DNA of 64,000 bases from Chryseosolibacter sp964438975 (lineage in GTDB: Bacteria > Bacteroidota > Bacteroidia > Cytophagales > Cyclobacteriaceae): contig CAYTMU010000008.1 in assembly GCA_964438975.1 (NCBI GenBank), forward strand, positions 1 to 64,000. The letters are read 5' to 3'. The notes beneath the pieces were generated by a model. It saw only the letters and a program-made list of their open reading frames with translations, was not told the origin of the DNA and made no database searches. Of this stretch, positions 44,751-52,870 are shown one piece after another; position 1 is the first letter of the stretch; the number at the start of each line of letters is the position of its first letter. The position numbers and the translations under genes were made by a program.

Positions 44751-45473
44751 TTACTGGTCGCTCACCGACAGCCGGCTTTGCATTTTCAATGGTTGATTGA
44801 TCTCCTCTACGATCTTACCTCCTTTCATCTTGAGAATGCGCCGGGTCAACTGAGCCAGTTCCAGATTGTGTGTCACCAGCACCAGAGTCGTTCCCTGTTC
44901 CTTGTTCATACCAAAGAGCAGTTGCTTCACATGGTCCGCATTCTCCTCGTCGAGATTGCCCGTTGGTTCGTCCGCAAAAAGTATCCTGGGATTTGTAATA
45001 AAGGCCCGCGCCATCGCCACCCGTTGTTGCTCACCTCCCGACAGTTGGGTCGGATAATGATGCGTCCGATCCCCCAATCCAACACGCGCCAGTAGTTCTC
45101 GCGCTTTCGGCTCAACGTTTCGTTCACCGCGAAGCTCCAGCGGCACCATGACGTTCTCCAGGGCGGTCAACGTCGCAAGGAGCTGAAAATTCTGGAAGAC
45201 AAATCCAACATACTGGTTTCGTATGTATGCCCGGTCGTCTTCACTCATGGCGTTGAGCTGGAAACCCATCAACGAGATCGTTCCGGAAGAAGGAGTGTCG
45301 AGGCCGGCGCACAGCCCCAGGAGCGTCGTCTTCCCGCTGCCGGACGGCCCGATAATCGACATGGAATCACCCGGTTCTACGGAGAATGATATATTGTCAA
45401 GTACAGTCAGGTCATTTCCGGCTGATCGGTAAGTTTTTGTCAGTTTCTCAGCCTGAAGTACAAGTTGTGACAT
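44751..45473 (-). CDS. ABC transporter ATP-binding protein (LolD/YbbA-like)
   Basis: 240 residues from ATG 45473 (MSQLVLQAE); the frame runs further to 45545 without a better start. Walker A is GPSGSGKTTLL, the signature motif LSGGEQQRVAMARA, Walker B ILFADEPTGNLDE, and the switch His is in VLVTHNLELA. All catalytic elements are intact. It energises the permease encoded 21 bases downstream and is divergent from the TesA-like esterase with 86 bases between. Assignment to the LolD/MacB/YbbA group rests on the QYVGFVFQNFQLL Q-loop region and gene context. Confidence 0.92.
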   Translation of the reverse strand: MSQLVLQAEKLTKTYRSAGNDLTVLDNISFSVEPGDSMSIIGPSGSGKTTLLGLCAGLDTPSSGTISLMGFQLNAMSEDDRAYIRNQYVGFVFQNFQLLATLTALENVMVPLELRGERNVEPKARELLARVGLGDRTHHYPTQLSGGEQQRVAMARAFITNPRILFADEPTGNLDEENADHVKQLLFGMNKEQGTTLVLVTHNLELAQLTRRILKMKGGKIVEEINQPLKMQSRLSVSDQ

Positions 45474-45559
45474 GGTTTTTGCTTTGAAGCGGAATAAATA
45501 GTAAGCGCAATAAGCGAAAATTGTGCAGTTTACGTCAGAAGTCAAACGGAATTATTTAC

Positions 45560-46168
45560 ATGGTCGCAAAAACCGCTCTGATTATTGTATTGGCATTATT
45601 GATGCAAACCTCGGTAAATCCCAAAGTCATCTTATTCTTCGGAGACAGTCTCACAGCAGGCTACGGACTAGCGCCGGAACAAGCGTTCCCCGCGCTCGTT
45701 GAAAGCCACTGCGCCAGCAACGAAAAATCTTGTAAGGCGATCAATGCCGGTTTGAGCGGAGAAACGTCTGCGGGCGGATTGTCTCGTATTGACTGGGTAC
45801 TACGGCAGCCGGTTGATGTTTTTGTGCTGGAACTAGGCGCAAACGATGGCCTGCGTGGCTTGCCCGTCGACCAAACGGAAAAGAATCTTCAGGCGATCAT
45901 CGACAAGGTGAAAGCGAAATATCCCCGTGCAAAGATCGTGATCGCAGGAATGATGGTGCCGCCAAACATGGGTCCGGAGTACAGCAGCCAATTTCAAAAA
46001 ATATTTCCAGCGCTCGCAAAAAAGAACAACGCAACACTTATACCGTTTCTGCTCGAAGGCGTGGCCGGCCTGGAGAAACTCAACCTGGGTGATGGCATAC
46101 ACCCCAACGCGGAAGGTCATAAGATCGTCGCGAGAAATGTCTTCGACGCGATCAAGGGATTGTTGTAG
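45560..46168 (+). CDS. TesA-like SGNH/GDSL arylesterase / lysophospholipase
   Basis: 202 residues. The ATG at 45560 (MVAKTALIIVLALLMQ) gives a signal peptide or anchor. The SGNH blocks are complete: FFGDSLTAGYG (nucleophile Ser), NAGLSGETSAGG (Gly), LELGANDGLRG (Asn) and DGIHPNAEGH (catalytic Asp and His). Length and motif order match E. coli TesA, a periplasmic esterase, thioesterase and lysophospholipase. It is divergent from the YbbA-like ATPase, an arrangement conserved in Proteobacteria, which suggests the three proteins work in one process at the envelope. Confidence 0.9.
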   Translation: MVAKTALIIVLALLMQTSVNPKVILFFGDSLTAGYGLAPEQAFPALVESHCASNEKSCKAINAGLSGETSAGGLSRIDWVLRQPVDVFVLELGANDGLRGLPVDQTEKNLQAIIDKVKAKYPRAKIVIAGMMVPPNMGPEYSSQFQKIFPALAKKNNATLIPFLLEGVAGLEKLNLGDGIHPNAEGHKIVARNVFDAIKGLL

Positions 46169-46170
46169 GC

Positions 46171-46230
46171 GTGAGACGTGAGTGGTGAGTAGTGAGTAGT
46201 GAGTGGTGAGTAGTGAGTAGTGAGTAGTGG
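46171..46230 (+). repeat. Heptanucleotide tandem array GTGAGTR (8 units), left arm
   Basis: Eight consecutive heptamers fill 46171-46226: GTGAGAC, GTGAGTG, then GTGAGTA twice, GTGAGTG, GTGAGTA three times. A partial GTGG follows. It starts two bases after the esterase stop codon. The stretch 46199-46229 is exactly complementary to 46379-46409. Confidence 0.85.
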
Positions 46231-46374
46231 GGCTAATTTCTGAATACTTCTCCTGAAATAGATATTCCGTGTAAATGGATCTTAAGCGGAATGCCCTTAA
46301 CTTAATGACGTGGACTTACAACTCGCACACTACACACCAGAAACAAAGAGATAACCTTAGAATCAGCACGAACC

Positions 46375-46416
46375 CACTCACTACTCACTACTCACTACTC
46401 ACCACTCACCACTCAC
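46375..46416 (-). repeat. Heptanucleotide tandem array (6 units, inverted), right arm
   Basis: Six heptamers of the same GTGAGTR unit on the minus strand: read on the plus strand as CACTCAC, TACTCAC three times, CACTCAC twice. With the left array it can form a 31-base perfect stem around a loop of about 150 bases. The loop itself holds a small inverted repeat, ATTCCG/CGGAAT. It ends 14 bases before the stop of the convergent permease gene, so the structure fills the gap between two converging genes and may act as a two-way end signal. Confidence 0.85.
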
Positions 46417-46429
46417 GAAAACCCATGGA

Positions 46430-47665
46430 CTATTCAAACCTGAGCGCCTCGATCGGGTCGAGTTTGGATGCCTTATGGGCCGGGTAATACCCAGAAAGAA
46501 GACCGACGACGACACAGACCACCATCCCCAGCAACATTTCCTCCCAGGGAATGACGAATACCTCGATGCTCATGAGCCGGGACAGGAGATTGCCGGTGAG
46601 TATCCCAAGCACGATCCCTGAAACACCTCCCAGGAGACAGACGACGATTGCCTCTACCACGAATTGTTGCCGGATCCGCATGCGCGTCGCACCGAGTGCC
46701 TTCCTGATACCGATCTCGCGCGTTCGTTCAGTGACCGACACCAGCATGATGTTCATCAGCGCAATCGACGCTCCGAGCAACGTGATGAAACCAATTCCAA
46801 AACCTGCCAATCGCAACCCCGACGTGATGCTCTCCAAGCGCTGTCCGAGTGTTTCACTTTTCTCGAGCAGGAATGAATCCTCGCGACCCACTTCATCGCC
46901 GCGGATTTTTCGCATCAATGCAACCGCCTCGCCCATCGCAAAATCCAACTGAGTTGGATCTGAAATTCCGACCGTTAACCGGTACCACAATCCCCTCCCC
47001 TGCGCCAGCTGGTTCGCCTTCACAATGGGGACGCAAACCATATTATCAAAATTGTTCTCCGCAAGCATTCCTTTTTCCTTGAGTTTGCCGATCACTTTGA
47101 ACTTTGATCCATAGAGAATGATCTCTTCGCCGACCGGATTCGTGCCGGCATCAAACAATGCTGTGTAGATCTTATGCCCGATGACGGCCACTTGACTTCC
47201 ATACTGGATTTCCAGGGTCGAAAACGCGCGACCATAGTCCATCTCCAGCGCATTCAATGAAAAGAACTTATCATTCGTTCCGGTGACAAGCGCGTTTGGA
47301 TTGGTCTTCTTCGAAAAACGTTTTATTTCAGCGATGCCCGATACGTTCGCGTTCAGCGATATGGAACTCGGCACCTCATATTGATTGATAAACCTGAACG
47401 CCTCCGCCATCGTCAAACGGGGATACCGCTTTTCCACAACTCCTTGAACGTTCGTGCCTCGATTCGTCCTTGACGTCAATTCAAATGTATTGGCGCCAAG
47501 CGACGACAGGCTTTCCTGGACCGAATACTCGATCCCATTAACCGTTGTCAACATACCCACCAGCGCCGTTATTCCGATAGCGACAATCAGCGCGGTAAGA
47601 ACCGAGCGCAACAGGTTTGCGCGAATGGCACGCAAACCCTCTCTTACATTCTCGAAAAGATCCAT
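46430..47665 (-). CDS. MacB-like ABC transporter permease (MacB_PCD + FtsX)
   Basis: 411 residues. One membrane span near the N-terminus (LLRSVLTALIVAIGITALVGML), a periplasmic MacB core domain (about 45-240), then three spans in the C-terminal FtsX domain. VSVTERTREIGIRKALGATRMRIRQQFVVEA and GYYPAHKASKLDPIEALRFE are the family's cytoplasmic coupling motifs. No ATPase gene lies next to it, so it must pair with one encoded elsewhere. Many Bacteroidota carry such orphan permeases. Export of peptides, lipids or small molecules is possible. Confidence 0.88.
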   Translation of the reverse strand: MDLFENVREGLRAIRANLLRSVLTALIVAIGITALVGMLTTVNGIEYSVQESLSSLGANTFELTSRTNRGTNVQGVVEKRYPRLTMAEAFRFINQYEVPSSISLNANVSGIAEIKRFSKKTNPNALVTGTNDKFFSLNALEMDYGRAFSTLEIQYGSQVAVIGHKIYTALFDAGTNPVGEEIILYGSKFKVIGKLKEKGMLAENNFDNMVCVPIVKANQLAQGRGLWYRLTVGISDPTQLDFAMGEAVALMRKIRGDEVGREDSFLLEKSETLGQRLESITSGLRLAGFGIGFITLLGASIALMNIMLVSVTERTREIGIRKALGATRMRIRQQFVVEAIVVCLLGGVSGIVLGILTGNLLSRLMSIEVFVIPWEEMLLGMVVCVVVGLLSGYYPAHKASKLDPIEALRFE

Positions 47666-47794
47666 ACTGCTTAGCGATGATGAAGTATACGGGATACGTT
47701 AAAAAACAGCGGTAATTTATTACAGTTTGGCGCCATTTTTTTACAAATGATCCAAGAATAACCCTCCCCGTTCGCAAATGAACGCAGGGATGGG

Positions 47795-47802
47795 TAAATT
47801 TG
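47795..47802 (+). promoter_or_regulatory. Bacteroidota-type -7 promoter element TAAATTTG
   Basis: TAAATTTG, 28 bases before the ATG at 47831, fits TAnnTTTG and would give a leader of about 20 bases. The wider context GGGTAAATTTG is identical to that at 15261-15271. No clear -33 TTG is seen. Confidence 0.45.
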
Positions 47803-47830
47803 AGGGCTGGACATTCTCGAATTCTATCAC

Positions 47831-49087
47831 ATGCGGGGGAAATTGATCTTGTGTTTGCTGCTTTTCGGCCACCTGGCTAGCGGAAATTCCATTCTCATTC
47901 CAATGGATGAAAAACAAGCTAATCATTTAAAGGCCTATGGTATAGCATACTGGATCCTGCGTACAGAGACGGAGGTCGACTGGCTCCTCAACTACCGCGG
48001 GGGGAGTTTTATGGTTCAGCAGCACCCCGCGATCCAGAACGAACTCGTCATCCGCGGGGTAAGCTTCGAAGTCATTTCCGACGCACAGGCGAATCAGATA
48101 CTCAATGAAATCGCAAGTCCCGCCGTCAACTATGACGTTATGAAACTGGAAAAATACCCGCGTATCGCGGTGTATTCGCCAAAATCAAATCAACCCTGGG
48201 ACGACGCGGTCACGCTGGTCCTGTCATATGCAGAGATCCCGTACGACGTGGTATTCGACGATGAGATCATGTCAGGCGCACTGCCGAAGTACGACTGGCT
48301 GCATCTGCACCACGAAGATTTCACGGGTCAATATGGCAAATTCTACAGCCAGTTCAGCAACATGCCATGGTATGTCGAGCAAGTGAAGGAAGCTGAAGAC
48401 CTCGCGCGCAAACACGGCTTTCACAAAGTATCCCAGTTAAAACTCGCGGTTGCCAAGAGGATCAAGGAGTTTGTCACGGGAGGAGGCTTCCTTTTCGCGA
48501 TGTGTTCAGCAACAGATACCTACGATATCGCGCTGGCGGCGGAGGGAGTCGATATCTGCGAGCGTATGTTCGACGGCGACCCGGCCGATCCACATGCACA
48601 GGAAAAACTGAATTACGAGAACACGCTTGCCTTTACCGACTTCCAGCTGAAACGTGATCCATACGAGTACGAATTCTCCAACATCGACAACCAGATGAGC
48701 GAGCGAGGGATCCGGCAGGACAACGATTATTTTACCATATTTGAGTTCTCGGCTAAGTGGGATCCTATCCCAACGATGCTGACGCAGAATCACCGGCGTG
48801 TCATTCCAGGATTCTACGGCCAGACTACGGGGTTCAAGAAACACCTTATCAAACCCGATGTAGTCATCATGGGAGAGAACAAGACCATCCGGGAAGCAAA
48901 GTATCTTCACGGTGTTTTTGGCAAGGGCTTCTGGACTTTCTATGGCGGCCACGATCCCGAAGACTATCAGCATCAGGTCAATGAAGAGCCGACGGACCTG
49001 CACCAGCACCCAAATTCGCCGGGTTACCGGCTAATTCTCAACAACGTACTCTTCCCTGCGGCAAAAAAGAAGAAACAAAAAACATAG
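47831..49087 (+). CDS. Conserved secreted protein (labelled asparagine synthetase B in relatives)
   Basis: 418 residues with a signal peptide (LILCLLLFGHLASGNS). Close relatives across Bacteroidota share the start LIPMDEKQANHLKAYGIAYW and LLNYRGGSFM and are often labelled asparagine synthetase B. The protein has none of the synthetase features (no N-terminal Cys nucleophile, no PPi loop), so that name is not supported. The middle part (YPRIAVYSPKSNQPWDDAV, GGGFLFAMCSATDTYDIALAAEG, FGKGFWTFYGGHDPEDYQH) looks like a class I amidotransferase-type flavodoxin-like fold. Cys in AMCSAT and His in GGHDPED could be catalytic or structural. It is convergent with miaE, 14 bases apart. The function is unknown. 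Confidence 0.75.
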   Translation: MRGKLILCLLLFGHLASGNSILIPMDEKQANHLKAYGIAYWILRTETEVDWLLNYRGGSFMVQQHPAIQNELVIRGVSFEVISDAQANQILNEIASPAVNYDVMKLEKYPRIAVYSPKSNQPWDDAVTLVLSYAEIPYDVVFDDEIMSGALPKYDWLHLHHEDFTGQYGKFYSQFSNMPWYVEQVKEAEDLARKHGFHKVSQLKLAVAKRIKEFVTGGGFLFAMCSATDTYDIALAAEGVDICERMFDGDPADPHAQEKLNYENTLAFTDFQLKRDPYEYEFSNIDNQMSERGIRQDNDYFTIFEFSAKWDPIPTMLTQNHRRVIPGFYGQTTGFKKHLIKPDVVIMGENKTIREAKYLHGVFGKGFWTFYGGHDPEDYQHQVNEEPTDLHQHPNSPGYRLILNNVLFPAAKKKKQKT

Positions 49088-49101
49088 GAGAGATCTGATG
49101 A

Positions 49102-49698
49102 TCAATGTATGCGGTCAGCGCGTGTCTCCAGGCTTTTCATAATAGCAGCTTCGGCTTCAAGCCACTCGTTCCATCGTTCAATGACAATCTTTTCGGGTGA
49201 ATAGATCTTCGCGAGCTGAAGGAAGTTCTTGTAATGCCCGGCCTCCGAAACCATTAGTTCGTAATAGAACTTCGAAAGCTCCGCATCCGGAATATACTTC
49301 CACAACAACCGGAACCGTTCGCAACTCCGCGCTTCGATGAGGGCGTTCATCAGAAGTCTCTCCATCAGGAATTGCTCGCGCGCCCCCCCCTTGCGAATGA
49401 CTTTCTGAAGTTTCTCCACATACGCATCCTTGCGTTGACGACCAAGCGTGAACCCTCGTTTCCTGATCTCTTCGATCACGCGTTCGAAATGACCCCACTC
49501 TTCCGCTACTACCGGCGTAAGCATATCAACCAGTTCCTGGCGTTCGGGGAACTGCACAATCAGCGAAATACAAGACGACGCTGCCTTCTGTTCACAGTAA
49601 GCATGATCGGTAAGGATATCGGAAATGTTCTTACCCGCGATATCAACCCATCTCGGATCGGTCGGGAGTTCCAGGCCGAGCACAAACTTTTCACGCAT
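49102..49698 (-). CDS. miaE: tRNA-(ms2io6A37) hydroxylase
   Basis: 198 residues from ATG 49698. MiaE is a ferritin-like diiron monooxygenase that hydroxylates the isopentenyl group of ms2i6A37 in tRNA. The diiron ligands lie in four helices: DHAYCEQKAA, EEWGHFERV (ExxH), EARSCERF and SEAGHYKNF (ExxH). Length and order fit. The coding strand carries a run of eight G (plus-strand C8 at 49383-49390) within the KGGA codons, which could be prone to slippage. It lies 2 bases before the stop of the upstream porin gene and probably shares its transcript. Confidence 0.9.
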   Translation of the reverse strand: MREKFVLGLELPTDPRWVDIAGKNISDILTDHAYCEQKAASSCISLIVQFPERQELVDMLTPVVAEEWGHFERVIEEIRKRGFTLGRQRKDAYVEKLQKVIRKGGAREQFLMERLLMNALIEARSCERFRLLWKYIPDAELSKFYYELMVSEAGHYKNFLQLAKIYSPEKIVIERWNEWLEAEAAIMKSLETRADRIH

Positions 49699-49709
49699 TT
49701 CAAGCAAAT

Positions 49710-51707
49710 TTAATCGTAGAAAGACCAGTCAAATCCGAAGTCAAAGATCGTCCGTTGCCCGGGATAATACGGCGTCGGCAGATAGCCGGTACCTTGTATC
49801 ATTTGAATGATATTGTTGTATTTGAAATACACGCGGGCGCGTTTGATCTTCGCATTGAAGAAAATATCAACCAATGGAAACCCCGGAGACTCGAATTCAT
49901 TTTGATTGTAGAACTGCTGCACACTGGGTGAATATCCCGGCGCATAGTAGGCCGATTTCCAATGAAGATCGATCCCTCCATGCATATCCAGGTTCCCGTT
50001 AAAAAATATGTTGGAATACGCCAGCTGCGCGTTGACGAACAAATCGGGAATTCGGATGGCGTCGTCGTTATTCTCAAGAAACAACGTGTAGATCGAGCGA
50101 TTACTCAAGGTCAGGTGCCGGAAGAAGGTGAGCGACCAACGAACTTCCGGTGATGCCAGTACTTGATTACCTCCCGATTGCATAGGCACTACCTGCTGTG
50201 TACCTGGAACATCGCTGACTTTGTCAAAGAAGATGTAGTTGCGATGGCGTGTGAATGTCACCCCTGGTGATATTTTGAAAACGTTGTCGCGGTAATGAAG
50301 AAAGCCGGTGAGTTGCGAGGTTTCAATGTTCTTCAGGCCGTTCATCGGCGCCACCCAGTAATCCCAGTGATCATGCCGCCCTCTGTAACCCTGCGTTAGG
50401 TAAGACGGCTTGTACAGCAGTTGCTTAACAGACGCTGAAAACCATTTACTGCGGATAGTCCCTTCAATGCGATAGTTCCCATCGGGGATGATAATCTCCG
50501 CCCACCCGGTGAGTTCAACCAATGAATCAAGCGCCAGAGACATACGCCCCCCGAAATAATGCTCATCACCCTGCTCATCAGGATAGCGAGTGAGGTTCAG
50601 CGTATCCGTCGGCAAGTGATTGTAGTTCATGTGATAATGACGGATAGCGTAGTATCCATTGTAAAACAACTTGAGAAGATTACCCTTGAATCCAACTTCA
50701 TTTCTGACGGCACGTATCGTAGCCGCATCCCGCACACTATCTGACAGTGCAGGAATCGTGCGCCCAAAGAACAACGTGTCGAGTTCCTGGTTGGAGATGT
50801 CCAGGAATTTGTTCTTCTGCTTGTAGCGATCTAGTGTGTGATAAAATTGCAGTCCGCTTCCGACGGTGTACTGGTGGAAGACATGAAAATTAGTCCGGAG
50901 ATCTTCGGACGATGCCGTCGTCAGCCAGGGTCGCGCGTTCTCGTCAAAGTAATCGCCAAGGCCCTCAAAGATATCGGGATCAACGCGGACGCCTCCGAAC
51001 TCATTCACGCGGTGTAACATCCGGCGAAAGTTGACAAAGAGATGATACGTGCTATCCTTATTTCGGTAGGAAGTATACGCGTCGTAATAGTTGCTCCTCG
51101 TGATCCGGTCGTTTTTTCCTCGTCTCTGTACCTGCTTATCGACAAAGATACCGCGAAAATTGAAGCCGAAATTCCAGCGGGAGTTGATGTTTCGGCTGAA
51201 TCCTGCACGCGTGATCGACCGCCCTTGTCCTCCAAGGATAAGCTGCATATTCGTGTACGGCGACTTGGTATCGAAATATTTCACAGCTTCGGAGTCCCAA
51301 TACAGATCGTACGCATGGTAACCCGTGTTCGCTCCTATCAACGCAGGTGGCTGCTCATAAATGGGACGTATCGCGGTACCGATGTTGCCGAGGTCCTGAT
51401 ATAGATTCTCGTTGCGCTGGACGTAGTTCGAATTCCGGTGATAGTTGTGGATAGCTGTATCGATGGCATGTAAGATGGGGCGGTTGAAAAAAAAGTCCCG
51501 CTCGTAGTAATACGACGACGTCTTCGGGCCATAGACTTGCCGCGTGGTGTCGTCGATCACACGGGAACCTGTACGACGCGGGGGCAACTCCTGCGCATCG
51601 GCAACGCCCGATGCCAGGAACACAAACCCCAGCGAAAGCAATATGGTCCGGAATCTCACGCGCAAAAATACACGACCTCCGGGATAGCGAAGGACGTTGC
51701 GTTGCAT
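49710..51707 (-). CDS. Putative outer-membrane porin (PF14121-type)
   Basis: About 665 residues. The frame is open to 51851, but the ATG at 51707, five bases downstream of the lpxK stop, gives a proper signal (VRFRTILLSLGFVFLASGVADAQE). ATG 51722 is a close alternative. An aromatic-rich, alternating-polarity sequence through the whole protein (for example YDLYWDSEAVKYFDTKSPYTNMQLILGGQG), with QXXTRAGFSRNIN-like strands and a C-terminal FDFGFDWSFYD ending in aromatic-polar alternation, indicates a large beta-barrel. The family is annotated as putative porin in Bacteroidota. What passes through it is not known. It sits between lpxK and miaE, all on the same strand. Confidence 0.8.
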   Translation of the reverse strand: MQRNVLRYPGGRVFLRVRFRTILLSLGFVFLASGVADAQELPPRRTGSRVIDDTTRQVYGPKTSSYYYERDFFFNRPILHAIDTAIHNYHRNSNYVQRNENLYQDLGNIGTAIRPIYEQPPALIGANTGYHAYDLYWDSEAVKYFDTKSPYTNMQLILGGQGRSITRAGFSRNINSRWNFGFNFRGIFVDKQVQRRGKNDRITRSNYYDAYTSYRNKDSTYHLFVNFRRMLHRVNEFGGVRVDPDIFEGLGDYFDENARPWLTTASSEDLRTNFHVFHQYTVGSGLQFYHTLDRYKQKNKFLDISNQELDTLFFGRTIPALSDSVRDAATIRAVRNEVGFKGNLLKLFYNGYYAIRHYHMNYNHLPTDTLNLTRYPDEQGDEHYFGGRMSLALDSLVELTGWAEIIIPDGNYRIEGTIRSKWFSASVKQLLYKPSYLTQGYRGRHDHWDYWVAPMNGLKNIETSQLTGFLHYRDNVFKISPGVTFTRHRNYIFFDKVSDVPGTQQVVPMQSGGNQVLASPEVRWSLTFFRHLTLSNRSIYTLFLENNDDAIRIPDLFVNAQLAYSNIFFNGNLDMHGGIDLHWKSAYYAPGYSPSVQQFYNQNEFESPGFPLVDIFFNAKIKRARVYFKYNNIIQMIQGTGYLPTPYYPGQRTIFDFGFDWSFYD

Positions 51708-51711
51708 TTTT

Positions 51712-52746
51712 TTATCTTCCATGGGATCCGATGATGTCAAGTGCCATCTCATCAAATTCCTTTCCATTTTTGATAAATGAAATAGCAATAGGCAAATAAT
51801 ACAACCCGACTGATGCCTGGGCGAATAACTCCCCATCCATCTTGACGACATCCTTTTCTGTCGTTACAATAACAGCATTGTGTGCCGCCGCGAATTCACA
51901 TGCTTCAGTCAGTTCGCGCGGGGTATAGATGTGGTGGTCGCGATACCGGAAGTGCTTCACAAGCCGATAGGTTCGGCCGACATATGTCTCCAGGGGCACT
52001 GCATTCGCGATGCCGGAGATCAATACTACGTTGTCAATGACATCCGGGGCAGCATGGTGACCCGCTGCTGCAACAAGATCACCATAACTGACAGTCGAAA
52101 AGAAAACCGGCCTGTCCGAATAACGTCGTATATGGCGCTCTAATCGCAACATCTGGTCATCGGATATCCCTTGGGGACATTTTGTAACGACCACCATATC
52201 CGCTCGCGCAGCTCCGTACTTCGACTCGCGAAGCCTTCCCGCCGGCAGCAGACAATCCTGGGTGAAGGGACTATTGTAGTCCGTCAGGAGGATCTGAAGT
52301 GAAGGGACGACACGCCGGTGCTGAAACGCATCGTCGAGCAAAACGACTCCTACTTCAGGATGTTCCTGCAGTATATAGGGTATCGCCATCGCCCGGTCTT
52401 CCCCGACTGCCACGATGGTCTTGTCGCCATATTTCCGGAAGAACTGGAACGGTTCGTCGCCTAATGTGTCCGCGGTATCCAGAGGACCGGCAATTCGGAT
52501 CCCTTTGGTCCGACGTCCATACCCGCGGCTGAGCGTCGCTACGGGCGCTATTGGAGACAGGAGGCGGATGAGATATTCCACCATAGGCGTCTTTCCCGTA
52601 CCACCTACACTGAGATTCCCGACTCCGATGACTGGCAGATCAAAGCGCGCTACCGGCTTTACACCCTTGTCGTACATTCGGTTTCTGATACGCGTGATAG
52701 CATCAAATAAGACCGCGAACGGATACAGCAGGAGTCCTGGCTTCAT
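51712..52746 (-). CDS. lpxK: Tetraacyldisaccharide 4'-kinase
   Basis: 344 residues. It phosphorylates the 4' position of the lipid A disaccharide precursor at the inner-membrane face. Recognised by the N-terminal LYPFAVLFDAITRIRNRMYDKG membrane-associated segment and the Walker-type loop GNLSVGGTGKTPMVEYL. RGYGRRTKG, GDEPFQFF and LDDAFQHRRV further downstream are all LpxK hallmarks. It is the first gene of a unit with the porin and miaE, with 124 bases to the divergent NIF3 gene. The missing usual H-D variation was not examined in detail. Confidence 0.95.
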   Translation of the reverse strand: MKPGLLLYPFAVLFDAITRIRNRMYDKGVKPVARFDLPVIGVGNLSVGGTGKTPMVEYLIRLLSPIAPVATLSRGYGRRTKGIRIAGPLDTADTLGDEPFQFFRKYGDKTIVAVGEDRAMAIPYILQEHPEVGVVLLDDAFQHRRVVPSLQILLTDYNSPFTQDCLLPAGRLRESKYGAARADMVVVTKCPQGISDDQMLRLERHIRRYSDRPVFFSTVSYGDLVAAAGHHAAPDVIDNVVLISGIANAVPLETYVGRTYRLVKHFRYRDHHIYTPRELTEACEFAAAHNAVIVTTEKDVVKMDGELFAQASVGLYYLPIAISFIKNGKEFDEMALDIIGSHGR

Positions 52747-52870
52747 ATCGGCAAGAAAGTCGAAATAGGCGACTTTCAGAAATCGGGTTGGCAGGTCTAC
52801 AAAGGCAAATTTTCCGTATCATGCCGTCAAAACCACCGGGTGTTAGTACCTTCGCTCTAAATCCAATCTC

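Noticed and set aside
46171..46416. CRISPR array
   Set aside because: The repeats are contiguous heptamers without spacers, in inverted arms, and no cas genes are present.
46275..46487. 70-codon open frame across the heptamer array
   Set aside because: Its middle is simply the translated heptamer repeat and its end overlaps the permease gene.
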